Shown in pieces: positions 1 through 11,055 of a stretch of 64,000 nucleotides of DNA. The position numbers and the translations under genes were made by a program. The notes beneath the pieces are model-generated. The model had not been told where the DNA came from. It ran no database searches and saw nothing but the letters and a program-made list of their open reading frames with translations. The DNA comes from Tolypeutes matacus (lineage: Eukaryota; Chordata; Mammalia; Cingulata; Chlamyphoridae), in contig JAKSZT010037276.1 in the NCBI GenBank assembly GCA_026826555.1, positions 172,409 through 236,408 on the forward strand, read 5' to 3'. Within the stretch, counting starts at the first letter, position 1. Each line of letters opens with the position of its first letter.

Positions 1-515
1 CTATATCAGGCATGAATTTTCACTGTTTAGTGTAATTTTGCAGCAAATTGAGGAGAATTTTGGCAAGATCATTATGGATAAACCAGCCAGCTTTTGAGAT
101 GCATGTAGGTGTCACTTGATTCAAGTTTTCATCTGTTTTTTTTAATATTTTGAGAATGATGAATTAGCACATTGTAACAAGATGCGATGATTAAAATGAA
201 GTTATTATTTAAAGCATATACCAATTGAAAATGATATTTAATAGGACAAGACTCTATACATTCATTTCTTGTTCTCTTGTGTAATGTTTTAAATCATTTT
301 AGAACTTTTAACTTGAAGTATTTGAACTTTCCAAATCACAAGAAAGCTTCAGAACCACAGAATTATAGCAGACTTTAATCTTTATTAAAGGAGTTTCATG
401 TTGGATGCAGTTTAAAACTAATCATTTATTTTTAATTGTGATAAATTATACATAAAATAAATTTTAACCATTTTAATTGGACAATTCTATAATACTAAGT
501 ACATTGATAACACTG
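1..515. other. AT-rich sequence, no gene; old L1 tail at right end
   Basis: No coding pattern or recognisable element is visible up to about 390. From about 390 to 515 the sequence reads like the antisense 3' UTR of an old L1M element (AT-rich, ending in a run resembling GTTACTTTCACCAC). The assignment is by memory of family appearance and is weak. Confidence 0.4.
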
Positions 516-2285
516 TGTTACTTTCACCACAATCTATTTTCTTTTCTTTATTATTATTAGTTTTTCAAAGAAGTTTTACATTACCTACATGTTACATCAA
601 AGATATAGGGGATTCCCATATACTTCACCCCCTCCGCCTCCCATGTTTTTCCCCATCTACAACATCTTTCATTAGTGTAGAACATTTGTTACAATTGATG
701 AACCATATTGAAGCATTGCTACTAATCCTGGCCTATAGTTTACATTACAGCTTACACTTTGCACCATACAATTTTATTGGTTTTGACAAAATGTATAACA
801 ACCTGTATCTGTCATTACAATGTTATGCAGAACAATTCCAATGTCCCCAAAATGACCCCAGGTTACACCTATTCTTCCTTCTACTTTCCCTCAGATCCTC
901 TGGTGACCACTGTCTTTATTCCAATGTTACGATTTCTTCCATTATTAGAATAGTAATAAATCTACTTAATGCATAGTTGCGTTCCCCCCTTATGTTTGTT
1001 CATTCTTCAGTCTTAAGGATTTGGGGATGGTGATGCTCACTCTTCTTCTAATATAAAGGGGCTTAGATCCCATGGGGTAGATGGGTGGAACTGTCTTGTT
1101 TGCAGATGTAGATACTCTCTATTTTGGGGGATGGGCATTGTCCATCATTATCCTTTTGTTAGTTTTCCTGGGTGAGTCCAATGAATTGAAGGGTAGGTGT
1201 TGGCTGCAACTCTGCTGAGATTTAGGGCTCAACCGGCATATGAACAAATGGAAGATTTAAGTCTCTGGGACACATTAATGGGTATAATGCTAATTAAAAA
1301 TAAAACGGCAACAAGAACTATGTGTAGGAAAATTATAAATGAGTCCAATTCCAGTACATTGCGGAATAGGTTATCATATATTCCAAGGTGAGGCCTGCTA
1401 ACGGGGTGGCAGTTTCCTGGGGTTGTCTGCCCTGCAAGTAGTGTCTAGAAGTCTCTAGAGTCCTCAGAAACACCTCTTCCTGAGGCACCATTTACTGTGG
1501 CAGTCAGTGAGATCCTCCTAAAACTTGCATAAGTTTAACCTCTAGAATGACTTCCTGACTCACTTTGAAATATCTTAGCCGTAAAAACTCATTTGTAATT
1601 AATATTTCCCCCTTTTGATCAAGGTCATTTTCAAAGTGCATCACTAACTGGTGCTTGGTAATAATCCCTCAATGCCAGGTTGGCTCATCCTGAGAGCCAC
1701 GTCCCATGCCAAGGGCAAGGTAATGACTTTATATGCTGAGTTTGGCTTAGAGAGAGGCCACATTAGAGCAACAAGGATGTTTTCAGGAGGTATCTCTTAG
1801 GAAATACATAATGCTAGGCTAAGTTTCAATTCCACAAGAACAAGGTCATAAGTACAAGCATCAGTATCAAGGGCCTGGAGTATTGGTCTGTCCTCTTCAC
1901 TAAGAACTGCTCATGTACTCCAGTGATTCTCACCACCCTGTTAGAGAATATAGCAGGACTCCCCAGGATGGGGTTTTAATACCCTTTTGGTTATTTTGTG
2001 TGTTTCCACCTGAGACAACACCCCATGACCACTTGAAGTTATTCATATTCCATAGAGGCAGGCCCCAGGTAAACCCCTCCCCACATATCCACCCCAAGAC
2101 ATCCTGCAACAGTGATCCTCCCCTGCCACAGTTGTGATTCTTTTGCAATCCAAAATCTCCCTAAAAACAAAGCCAAAAAATAAATAAATAAAAACAACAG
2201 CAAAAAATACAAAATGAATAATAAAGAATAAAATGAAAAAAATAAATAAATATATAAAAAATAATGAATAACTTTCATTCCTATA
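516..2285 (-). mobile_element. Long copy of the L1-tail-related module (antisense)
   Basis: About 1.75 kb of a module seen again at 8.47-10.25 kb and 46.33-47.79 kb. The left end is the 3' tail in reverse (landmarks AAAGAAGTTTTA, ATAGGGGATTCCCATATA, TTACAATTGATGAA). The middle holds the ACAATTCCAATGTCCC block and a TTGGGGATGGTGATGC block. The right end is a run of AATAAA-like A-rich sequence. Short ORFs on either strand are fortuitous. The tail is shared with the L1 3' UTRs in this window, so the copy was probably mobilised by L1 machinery. It could instead be a long 3' UTR of one L1 subfamily. Confidence 0.7.
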
Positions 2286-2364
2286 AGACCTGTTAACTTT
2301 TAGGTACAGTGACAATTTCTTCTGTATGTTCCCTCAGTGTCTTATTATTTTCAATTTATTTTTA

Positions 2365-2570
2365 AATAAGCTCTAGGTAACAGAAAAATCACAGAGAAAA
2401 TATAGGGGATTCCCATATACCCCACCCCCTCCCCCTATCACTTTTTCCCCCATCAAATACATCTTACTGAATATGGTATATTTATTACAACTGATAAACA
2501 CTGAAGCATTGTCACTAACAATGGTCATTAGTCCATTCTATGGTTTATTTTGAACCTGTTTCCATAGCTT
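2365..2570 (-). mobile_element. Truncated L1 tail copy (antisense)
   Basis: A second, shorter copy of the tail directly right of the long one, recognised by ATAGGGGATTCCCATATA and the following C-rich stretch with CCCCCTCCCCCT, then TTACAACTGATAAACA. It stops where the next block of the module should begin, as in a 5'-truncated retrotransposed copy. Confidence 0.6.
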
Positions 2571-2756
2571 ATATTTAACACTGTAAATAAGAATATCCTA
2601 ACAAAAAAATGGACATTCATTTAAATGTATCAATTGGTTGAAAAAATAAAAGAATGAATCTTAATTCACTTCTGAAAAATTGCTATAACCTACAACCATA
2701 TTTTCAAAAGTTTGTCTAGCAAAATTGACTACATTGAGCTAGTTGTTATGACTTGT

Positions 2757-3150
2757 AATGGTTAATTTGTTGTGTAAAATCTGGTTAGGTTATGATGGCC
2801 AGTTGTTTGGCCAAATACTGGCCTGGTTGTGACTATAGAAGTATTTCCTAGATGGGGTTAGCATTTGCATTTAGTTGACTCTAAGTAAAAGAGGTGACTC
2901 TCAGAAATGTGGGTGGTCCTCATCCAATCATTTGGAGATCTTAAAAATGAGATCTGAGGGTTTCAAGAATCAGAAAGAATTCTGCCTCAAGACCACACCT
3001 CCCATTCCTCCTTGGCCTCCCAAAAAGAATCTGACTAAAGACTTCAACACCATTTTTCCAGATTTCCAATCCCTGGCCTGCTGTATGAAATTCAGACTTG
3101 CCAGAAATAAAGAGGCTCGAATGTGGGACATTATAAGCATATAACCTTAA
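2757..3150 (+). mobile_element. MLT2/ERVL-like LTR fragment
   Basis: Starts with GTAATGGTTAATTTGTTG and contains GTGGGTGGTCCTCATCCAAT. This order is typical of MLT2-type (class III, ERVL) LTRs. The 3' end with the AATAAA and CTGACTAATACA part is degraded or missing. No internal retroviral coding sequence is present. The short ORF at 2875-3144 lies inside the LTR and is not a gene. Confidence 0.6.
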
Positions 3151-3354
3151 TGAGCATTCCTCTTAAATATGACTATGTTCATTTACTCACAGCTTATTTT
3201 TTACCTTTTAAAAAAAATAATTTATAACATATAGAAAAGTTGAAAAAATATTATGGAGAATTGCCATATTCCTTTAATATAGACTGACTTCCTTGTGTAC
3301 ATGCACATACACACAAACACATACACGTAAACACAAAAAATGGTAAAGCAGAGA

Positions 3355-3735
3355 GAAAGGGAGATGAAGGAGGAGGAGGAGGGGAGGAAGAAGAAGAAAG
3401 AGAGAAGAGTAGGTGTAACTTGGAGGCATTTTGGGGACATAGGAACTGTTCTGCGTGACATTGCAATGACAGATACAGGCCATTGTACATTTTGTCAAAA
3501 CTTATAAAATTGTGTGGGGAAAAGTGTAACTATAAACTATAGTTCATGGTTAGTATCAAAGCTTCAATATGTGCTCATCAACTGTAACAAATGTACCACA
3601 CTAATGAATGATGTTAATGGGTAAAAGTGTGGGATGGGGAGGGGTGGGGCATATGGGAATCCCCTATATTTTCGATGTAAGATTTATGTAATCTAAAGCT
3701 TCTTTAAAAATAAAAAATACAATTTAAAAAAAGAA
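3355..3735 (+). mobile_element. L1 3' tail copy (sense) behind a purine-rich repeat
   Basis: The tail module in sense orientation: CATTGCAATGACAGATACAG, a TGTACCACACTAATGAATGA block, ATATGGGAATCCCCTATA, and an A-rich end near 3735. It is preceded at about 3355-3415 by GGA/GAA-rich low-complexity sequence. The 5' part of the module is absent, consistent with 5' truncation. ORFs on the opposite strand here are shadows. Confidence 0.65.
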
Positions 3736-3991
3736 GAAAATGAAGGTGAAGTAGGAAGAGGAAGAGGGGCAGGAGTAGTAAGACAATAAATAAGAGAAAA
3801 GCTGCAGATAAAAGTTATAAGCATTACGGTCCTTCATCTAAATCTTCAATGTGTATTTCCTAAAATAATGGACAATTTTTTTCATAACATTCCTTGAATA
3901 TCAAAATCAGGAACTTAAGGTTGGTATAATACTCTCTGATCTATAGACTTTGTTCAAATATTGCCAATTACTCACTGCTAGTACCAAAATC

Positions 3992-4746
3992 TGTATTAAT
4001 CAAGGTTCTCCAGAGAAACAGAACCAATAGGATATACGTGTGGGTGATAATGCCTGTGATTCATTGTAAGGAATTGGCTCTAGAGATTGTGGGGGCTGAC
4101 AAGTCCCAATGGTGTACGGCAGGTCAGAGGCCAGAAATACCAGGAGAAGTGGAGGTGAAGTGTTTAGTCAGAGTCTGTAGCCTAAGTTGAGACTGAATGT
4201 AGGGTGGGGTCTAGAGTCAGAATTTCTTCTGATTCTTGAAACCCTCAGTTCTTGCTTTGAAGACCTCTAACTGTCATTGCAATGTCATTTTCAGGAGGAT
4301 TCCACTGTCCTGAAAATGCCCCCATATTACACCTAGTTTTCCTTCTCCCATCCCTCAGGACTTCCTGTGGCCACTGCCTCCTCATCAAGGATAAAAGTTC
4401 TTCTATTGCTAGAATAACAATAAGTCTATAGTAGAATAACAGTAAATCTACTCTAGTCCATTGTTCATCCCAGAGATTAAACTATAATGTAAACTATAAT
4501 CCACACCAAAAAAAGGTTAACCCAGGTTTTGAAAACTAGCATATATATGTCATGTTATGCCAGAAAAAAAAAAAAAAGACCTTTAACTGATTTGCTGAGG
4601 ACAATCTCCTTTACATAAAGTCAACTGATTGTAACTGATAATCCCATCTGCAAAACACATCCACAGTAACAACTAGGCTAGTGTTTGACCGAACAACTGG
4701 ACAGCATAACCAAGTTGACACATAATTTGATGGGATAGCCATCAAA
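3992..4746 (-). mobile_element. MLT2/ERVL-like LTR, split by a later insertion
   Basis: Left part (3992-4262) begins TGTATTAATCAAGGTTCTCC and carries AGAAACAGAACCAATAGGAT. Right part (4577-4746) carries CTTTAACTGATTTGCTGAGG and ends with AAGTTGACACATAATTT. Together they read as one LTR in antisense orientation. The break at 4263-4576 is an L1-tail insertion described separately. No clear 5-bp target duplication of the LTR itself was found. Confidence 0.65.
4263..4576. mobile_element. L1-tail insertion with 5' inversion (twin priming)
   Basis: The first part, to about 4470, is the module in antisense. The second part switches to sense (AAACTATAATGTAAACTATA) and ends in a poly-A run at about 4563-4576. 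Flanks match as GACCTCTAACTG on the left and GACCTTTAACTG on the right, which I read as the target-site duplication inside the split LTR. Antisense-then-sense with one poly-A end is the usual outcome of twin priming during L1 reverse transcription. Confidence 0.6.
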
Positions 4747-4779
4747 TAACCCATTAGATAGCCCAGTAATAGTCATGTT

Positions 4780-5884
4780 TCAGTCATTTGTTTGACTATA
4801 GTTTTTTTTTTTCCTTTCTCATTTTGTCTCTAACCTCTGCCTATCTTACTAACCTTATCTTCATCCATTCTAGCCTCTTACCCCTAGCTCCATCCCTAAT
4901 CTTCCAGATAATCGGTAACTTTTTATTATTTAATGTGCTACTTCTGAAAAAACAAATCCTGTTGCTTGCAAATTCTGAGAGTTTCTCACTTGTCAAAGGA
5001 CATCTTTTTCCCCTCTGGATGACCTAAGGTGGTTGTTTTGTTTTTGAGTTTTATAATGCTTTTATAATGCTTTTGTAATGTTTCATTATGTGGTTGATCA
5101 GTAACAAGTGTTGATATTATTAGAGCAGTTTCTTTAAATATGGGGAAATAAGGCACAGATTAAGTAAATAAGAAGTTAAAGGGGATTTAAATACAAAAAA
5201 AGGTAATGATAGAAATCATCTAGTATTAAGTAACTGAAATTTTGGTTGAATAAAGCAACTAAGATATAGCTAATAGAGCTGCAAAGCTTGGTAAAGCTGT
5301 GGTTACTTCATGGACTTTTCTTTTTATTTGTAGTAACTGAAAGATTTCAAAACCTTTCAACTGTTCAGTCACTCTGGATTCGAATTAAATGTAAGTTGCT
5401 ATTATTTTGAATTCATTTATACTCTACTCATTTTAATATACATTTGCTGGGTATCCAGGTTATCATTTATGGAGATGGTTCCTGTGGCATAATTCTTTCA
5501 GAACTGAGAGACACATTTGAAAACAAATAATTATGATAATTTAGGTGCTAAATTCTAGATACATATGAGGAAAACACATATTCTGCAGTAATTGTTTCTG
5601 TTTGGGACCATCAGGGAAAAGTACCCAAAAGAGGTAGGTTAAGAGCTGGGAATGGAAGGAAGAAATGTGCACCAGGAAGAAAAGGGAAAGAAAATTCCAG
5701 GTAGGTGGAAAATCTGAATTAGCACAGAAAAAAGAAAATTATAATTCAGTGTGGTACAGAGCGCACTGAGGTAACGGGAGCAAATTGAAAACAGTTTGCC
5801 TGTTTACCTGGCAGATAGATTGGAAAGGATCTTGCTGCCAACTAAAGAGAAGCTTCAACTTCTTTATTAATACTTTAGTAATTG
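4780..5884. other. No recognisable gene or element
   Basis: AT-rich sequence with a few short ORFs in both directions (for example 4788-5027) that have low-complexity, Leu/Phe-rich translations and no family resemblance. I see nothing supportable here. Confidence 0.5.
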
Positions 5885-8345
5885 ATAAAAAGAGGCTCTT
5901 CTTTTTTTCTCTCAAACACTCCCTGTCCCTCCCCCTCCTCCCTAACCCTCCACCAGTAACTTCTAATCTGCTTTCTGTTTCTGCAAATTTACTGTTTCTA
6001 GTAATCTCTTAGAAATGGTATAATACAATTTTCATCCTTAAGTTTTCACAGGATGGAATTTTACATTCCCATTTTTACATTTCCATCAGCCCATCACAAT
6101 GCACTAGAGTTACAATTGCTCTTCATCCTCTCCAATACGTGATAATTTCCATCTTTCAAATCATAGCCATTCTTGTGGATGTGAAATGGTATCTCATTGT
6201 GATTTTAATTTGCATTTCCCTAGTGGCTAATTATGTTGAGCATCTTTTCTTGGGTTCATTGGCCACTTGTATATCTTCTCTGGAGCAATGTCTATACACA
6301 TCTTTGCCCATTTTCAAAACTTTGTTCATCTTTTTTTTTGAGCTGTAGTTCTTTAAATATAATGGATATTAAAGTTGTATCTGAAATATGGCTTGAAACT
6401 ATTTTTTTCCCATTCTGTACGTGGTCTTTTGACTTTCTTGGTAATTTCCTTTAATGCACAAAAGTCTTTAATTTTGACAAAATCAAATTTATCTGTTTCT
6501 TTTATTTCTCATGCTTTGGGTATCATATTTAAGAATTTTTTGCTGAATCACAGGTCATGAAGATTTATTCTTATTTTCTTCTAAGAGGTTTATAGTTTTT
6601 GCTCTTACATTTAGATCCTTGGTTTGTTTTGAATTGATCAATATATAGTGTGTGTGGTATGGGTCTGCCCTCATTCTTCTGCATGTGGCTATCCAGTTTT
6701 CCTGCACCATTTGTTAAAGAGACTATTCTTTCCCCTCTACATGTATTTAGCATCCATAACAAAAATCAATTTACCATAGGTGTTGTGGATCTATTTCTGG
6801 ACTTGCAACTCTATTCCACTGATCTATCTGTCTCTTTGTGCCAGTGCCACGCTGTTTTGATTACTGTCACTTTATAAAACAACTTGAAATGGGGAAGTGT
6901 GAGTTCTCCAACTCTATTCTTTTTCAATAGTGGTTTGGCTATTTGGGTCTCCTTGCAGTTCCATATGAATCTGAATATTGGTTTTTCCATTTCTGCAAAA
7001 AAGAGTGCTGGAAATTTAACTAGGTTTGCATTTAATTTGTAGATGCCTTTGGGTAATTTTGACATAGTAATAAAGTTAACTCTTCCAACCCATGAACACA
7101 GAATATCTTGTCATTCATCTAGGTTTTCTTTAAGTTCTTTCATCAGTCTTTTGTAGTTTTAGTATACATGTCTTTTGTATCCTTAAATTTATTCCTAGAT
7201 ATTTTATTCTTTTAGTTGCTCTCGTAAATGGAAATGTTTTCTTAAATCCTTCTTAAGCTTGTTACCAGTATATAGAAACACAGTTGTTTTTGCCTCTTGA
7301 TCTTGAACCCTAACACTCATACTGAATTAACTTATTAGCTTTAGTAGTCTCCTTTTGGGTTCCTTTAGGTTTTCTATATATAATATCATGTTAACTACAA
7401 ATAGATATTTTTATTCTTCCTTTGAAATTCGATACCTCTTATTTCTTTTTCTTAATCGCTCTGGCAAGTATTCTAGTATAATATTAAGTAGCAGTGGTGA
7501 AAGTGGGTATCCTTGCTTCATTCGTGATCTGATGGTGAAACTTTACATCTTTCACTATTGAAAGTATGTTAACTTTTTCCTCCAATAAATAGTCGTTATC
7601 ATGTTTCTGAGTGTTTTTATCAAGAGGTTACATTTTGTCAAATGCCTCTTCTGTATTTATTGAGGTAATTATTTTTGTTTCATTCTATTTATGAAGTGTA
7701 TTACATTGATTTTTCATATTTTGATGTTGACATTTTGTATGTTGAATCCACTTGGTCATGGTGTATAAACTTTTAATATGCCATTGGATTACGTTTGTTA
7801 GTATTTTGTTAAGAATTTTTCCATTATTATTCATAAGGAATAATAGGCTGTAATTTTATTTCCTTGTGCTGTCTTTATCAGACTTTGATATCAGAGTAAC
7901 ACTAGTCCCATAGAATGAGTTAAGATACATTCACTCCTCTTAAATTCTTTGGAATAGTTTTAGAAAGATTAGCATTTATTTAAATGTTTGGTAGAATTCA
8001 CGGTTAAGCCATCTGGTCCTGGACTTTTCTTTGGTGGAAGGTTTTGATTTTTTATTTGATCTCAATATGTGTTATAGGTTTATTGATGTTTTCTACTTCC
8101 TCTTGAGTCATTTTGTATAATTGATGTGGTTTCTAGGAATTTTTCCATTTCTTCTAAATTACCTAGTTTCTTGCAATAAAGTTGTTCATAATATTCTCTT
8201 GTAAACAATTTTTTTTCTGTAAGGTCATTAATTTTATTACCATTTTCCTTTCTGATTTGGGGTATATGCATATTTTCTCTTTTTCTTTTGACAGTTTCAA
8301 TAGTCTTGCCAATTTTATTGAATTTTTCAAAGAACCAACTTTTTT
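5885..8345 (-). mobile_element. Old L1 (L1M-type), 3' portion, left of a nested insertion
   Basis: Antisense L1: 3' UTR remnants at 5885-6060, then ORF2 C-terminal sequence (AAATGGTATCTCATTGTGAT at about 6185), and on through the region behind the reverse transcriptase to its palm and fingers near 8300. The reverse-strand ORF at 6811-7065 (MEKPIFRFIWNCK) is an ORF2 remnant, and so is most of the one at 8080-8430. Many stops and indels are present. The element resumes at 17610, so the copy was cut in two by the 8346-17609 insertion. Confidence 0.85.
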
Positions 8346-10340
8346 TTAATTGTGGGTAAAAATCAAATTTTTCACAATACAAACCAATATTTGTAAAATA
8401 ATATATAGATATATATGCATATATGTGCATTTGCTTACATAAATGTTATTGTTATTTTTTTCATATATATTTTAAAAGATGCTTAGATTATATAAATGTT
8501 ACACAAAAATTACAGGGATTTCCATGATCTCCACCTCCCATACCTCCCATAACATCTCACATAAACATCTTTCATTAGTGTGGCACATCACGTGCAATGG
8601 ATATACACATCCTGGGGCTCTGCCACTAAGCATAGACCACAGTTCACATCGTAGATCACACTCTCTCCCACACAGTTCTGCATGGTATACACTGATGTAA
8701 AATGGTCTATATCTATTGCCACAGTGTCACTCAGGACAATCCCCAAGTCCTGTAAAAGCCCCTGCATTAGAATTGCCCTTCCCCTCCCTGCCCCAAAAGC
8801 GTCTAGTGGCCACTGGCTTCACCTCACTGTTATAATTTCTCCCATTGCTTGAATCCCAATATGTCTACAACAGAATACCATTAAGTCCACTCTAGTCCAT
8901 AGCTCTTCCCCCAATCCTGAGGGGGCTGGAATGGTGATGTCCACTGCATCTCCAAGTGAGAGTGGGCTTATATCCCATGAATACAATGGATGGGATTATC
9001 CTGCTGGCAGCTGCAGGCTCTCTCCATTCCCTGGGATGGCCGTTGTCCATCATCGTTGTCTCTTCACCAGGTTACTTGGGTGAGTCCGCTGAGCTGTAGA
9101 GAAGGAGTTGCAGCTCCACTGAGATTCCAGGCATGGCTGGCACATAGGCAGAACAGAGGCTCCAGTCTCTGGAAGTACACCTACAAACCCCAGCCTCACA
9201 TATAGGTTTGAATAGAAGGGACTGATGGACCATGTGCAGGGAGGACTTATTTGAGTCCAACTCTGTCACTGTCAGGAGCACAGATTCTAAAGTAGAGCCC
9301 ACTGATAAGATGTCAATCTCTGGGGCTATCCCCCCTTATATAGGACCTGGGTGTCTCCACAGCCCTCAGGAGTCCCTCTGTGTGGGGTGATATTCACTTT
9401 GGTGTTCTATGAGATCCTACTGAGGTGTGTGTAAGCGTTACCTCTGAGATGACCTCCCGACTCTCTTTGAAGTCTCTTAGCCACATGAACTCCTTTCTCT
9501 TTAACTTTTCCCCCTTTTATTCAAGGTTTTTTCCTAGTCGTGTTTCCAGTTGTCAATTGGTCTTAGTCCCTCGTTGCCAGGGAGGCTCATCCCCGGGAGT
9601 CATGTCCCACGTTGGGGGGAAGGTAATGCATTCATATGCACAGTTTGGCTTAAAGAGGGGCCACATTTGAGCAACAAGGAGACTCTCAGGTGGCAACTCT
9701 TAGGCACCCCATAACAGTAGGCCAGGTTTCAATTACAAGAGCATAGACTCATAAGGCTACTCATCAATTACAAGAACCCAACAGTGGGCCATCCTCTTTT
9801 GCCAGACACTGCCCCTGCCCTCAGAGGACTGTTGCTGCTCCCTTGGAGAATGTGGCAGAGCTCTCCAGGCTGGGAATTCAGTATTCCCTCATTTATTGAG
9901 TGATTGTCTGCCCACCGTGACCATGTCCCATCCCTTGATCATTTGAACAATTTTATATATCTTTCATGTATATTCAGGTAAACTTACTCCCATGAATCCC
10001 CTATCCCAGACATCACCAACCAATGATCATCTGTAACCCCCATTGTAACCCTTCTGTGACCCAAACCTTCCTTGAAGATGAAGCCCATATAATAACCAAA
10101 TACAATTAATAGGAAAATGAAATAATAATGATAAGCTTAAATGCAAGAGACAAAATACAAGGAAACCCAGAAAAAAAGAACTAAAAATAAAATATAATTA
10201 AGGGATTGCGATTTTCAAAAAAAGAAAATAGGAAAAAACAAAAGAAGAAAAAATTTTTTTTTTAATTTTTAATTTTAATTTTTATTTTTTTAATTTTTAT
10301 TTTAAATTATAATAATTATTATTTTTATGTTTATCTTTTC
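8346..10340 (-). mobile_element. 3' extension of the nested L1: module copy
   Basis: About 2 kb between the poly-T edge at 8338-8346 and the 3' UTR of the nested L1. Positions 8470-10250 are a third long copy of the module (AATTCCAATGTC-type block degraded; GGGAGTCATGTCCCACGTTG at about 9595). A low-complexity T/A-rich stretch at 10250-10340 could be a former poly-A end. As the outer target duplication lies at 8327-8345, this segment appears to have moved together with the L1. An older insertion of the module next to the L1 is the alternative. Confidence 0.6.
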
Positions 10341-11055
10341 TCCTTTTATCACTGCATTATCGGATGTTCAGTGTGTACCATGACACCTTCCACCTCTCAT
10401 TCCCCACTGTCTCCCAAATTTTCATTTAGTTTTCAAAGAAGTTTTAGGTCACAGCAAAGTCACACATGGAATGCTAGAGATTCCCATATACCCAACCTCC
10501 CTCCCCCTTCCCCACCCCATGTTACAACCTTTTTTTTGTGTGTGTGGATGGTAGCATTGTTATAACTGTTATACAGATAGTGAAACATAGCTACTAAATA
10601 TTGTCAATGGTTTAGAGTATAGTTTAGATTTTAGATGGTACGGTTAATATTTTTTTATGATATTTACTATGTTCTGTGTCCATTACTGTAAGGTAATGAA
10701 GAACATTTCCCATGACCACTAAATGCCCCATTTTATCTTTTCTGTTCCTTCCTCCCCATCCCCCTGGGGCATATGACACTCCCTTGTCTTGACTTATGGA
10801 TGACAAGATTCATAGTTACATGCCCTGGGTATTCTAACCTGCCCTTCCTAATCTTCCCACCTGTTAACCCTGCACCAACAAACCCAGTAATATCACTACC
10901 CACCTTTCCTATCCTTCAATATGTAGCTATATTCTATCACTTTACCATAGATTATGTCCATATGGGTAATGACTCGCAACCTACCCTTCTCTCTCGCTCC
11001 CTTGTTAACCTATCTTTCAGACAGTGGTTCTCAGAGACAGTTAACTTTCCTCAAT
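10340..11055 (-). mobile_element. 3' UTR of the nested L1
   Basis: Follows the ORF2 stop codon on the minus strand. In sense it has CTCACTGATTTGAATTG near the start, a G-rich stretch, and the tail block TATATGGGAATCTC (antisense at about 10480) seen in other L1 tails of this window. About 700 bp long, comparable with the 3' UTR at 55.9-56.8 kb. ORFs at 10371-10565 and 10773-11075 on the plus strand are shadows. Confidence 0.75.

Noticed and set aside
10250..10340. CRISPR-like or other ordered repeat
   Set aside because: T/A low-complexity sequence without regular spacers; better explained as an old poly-A/T tract.
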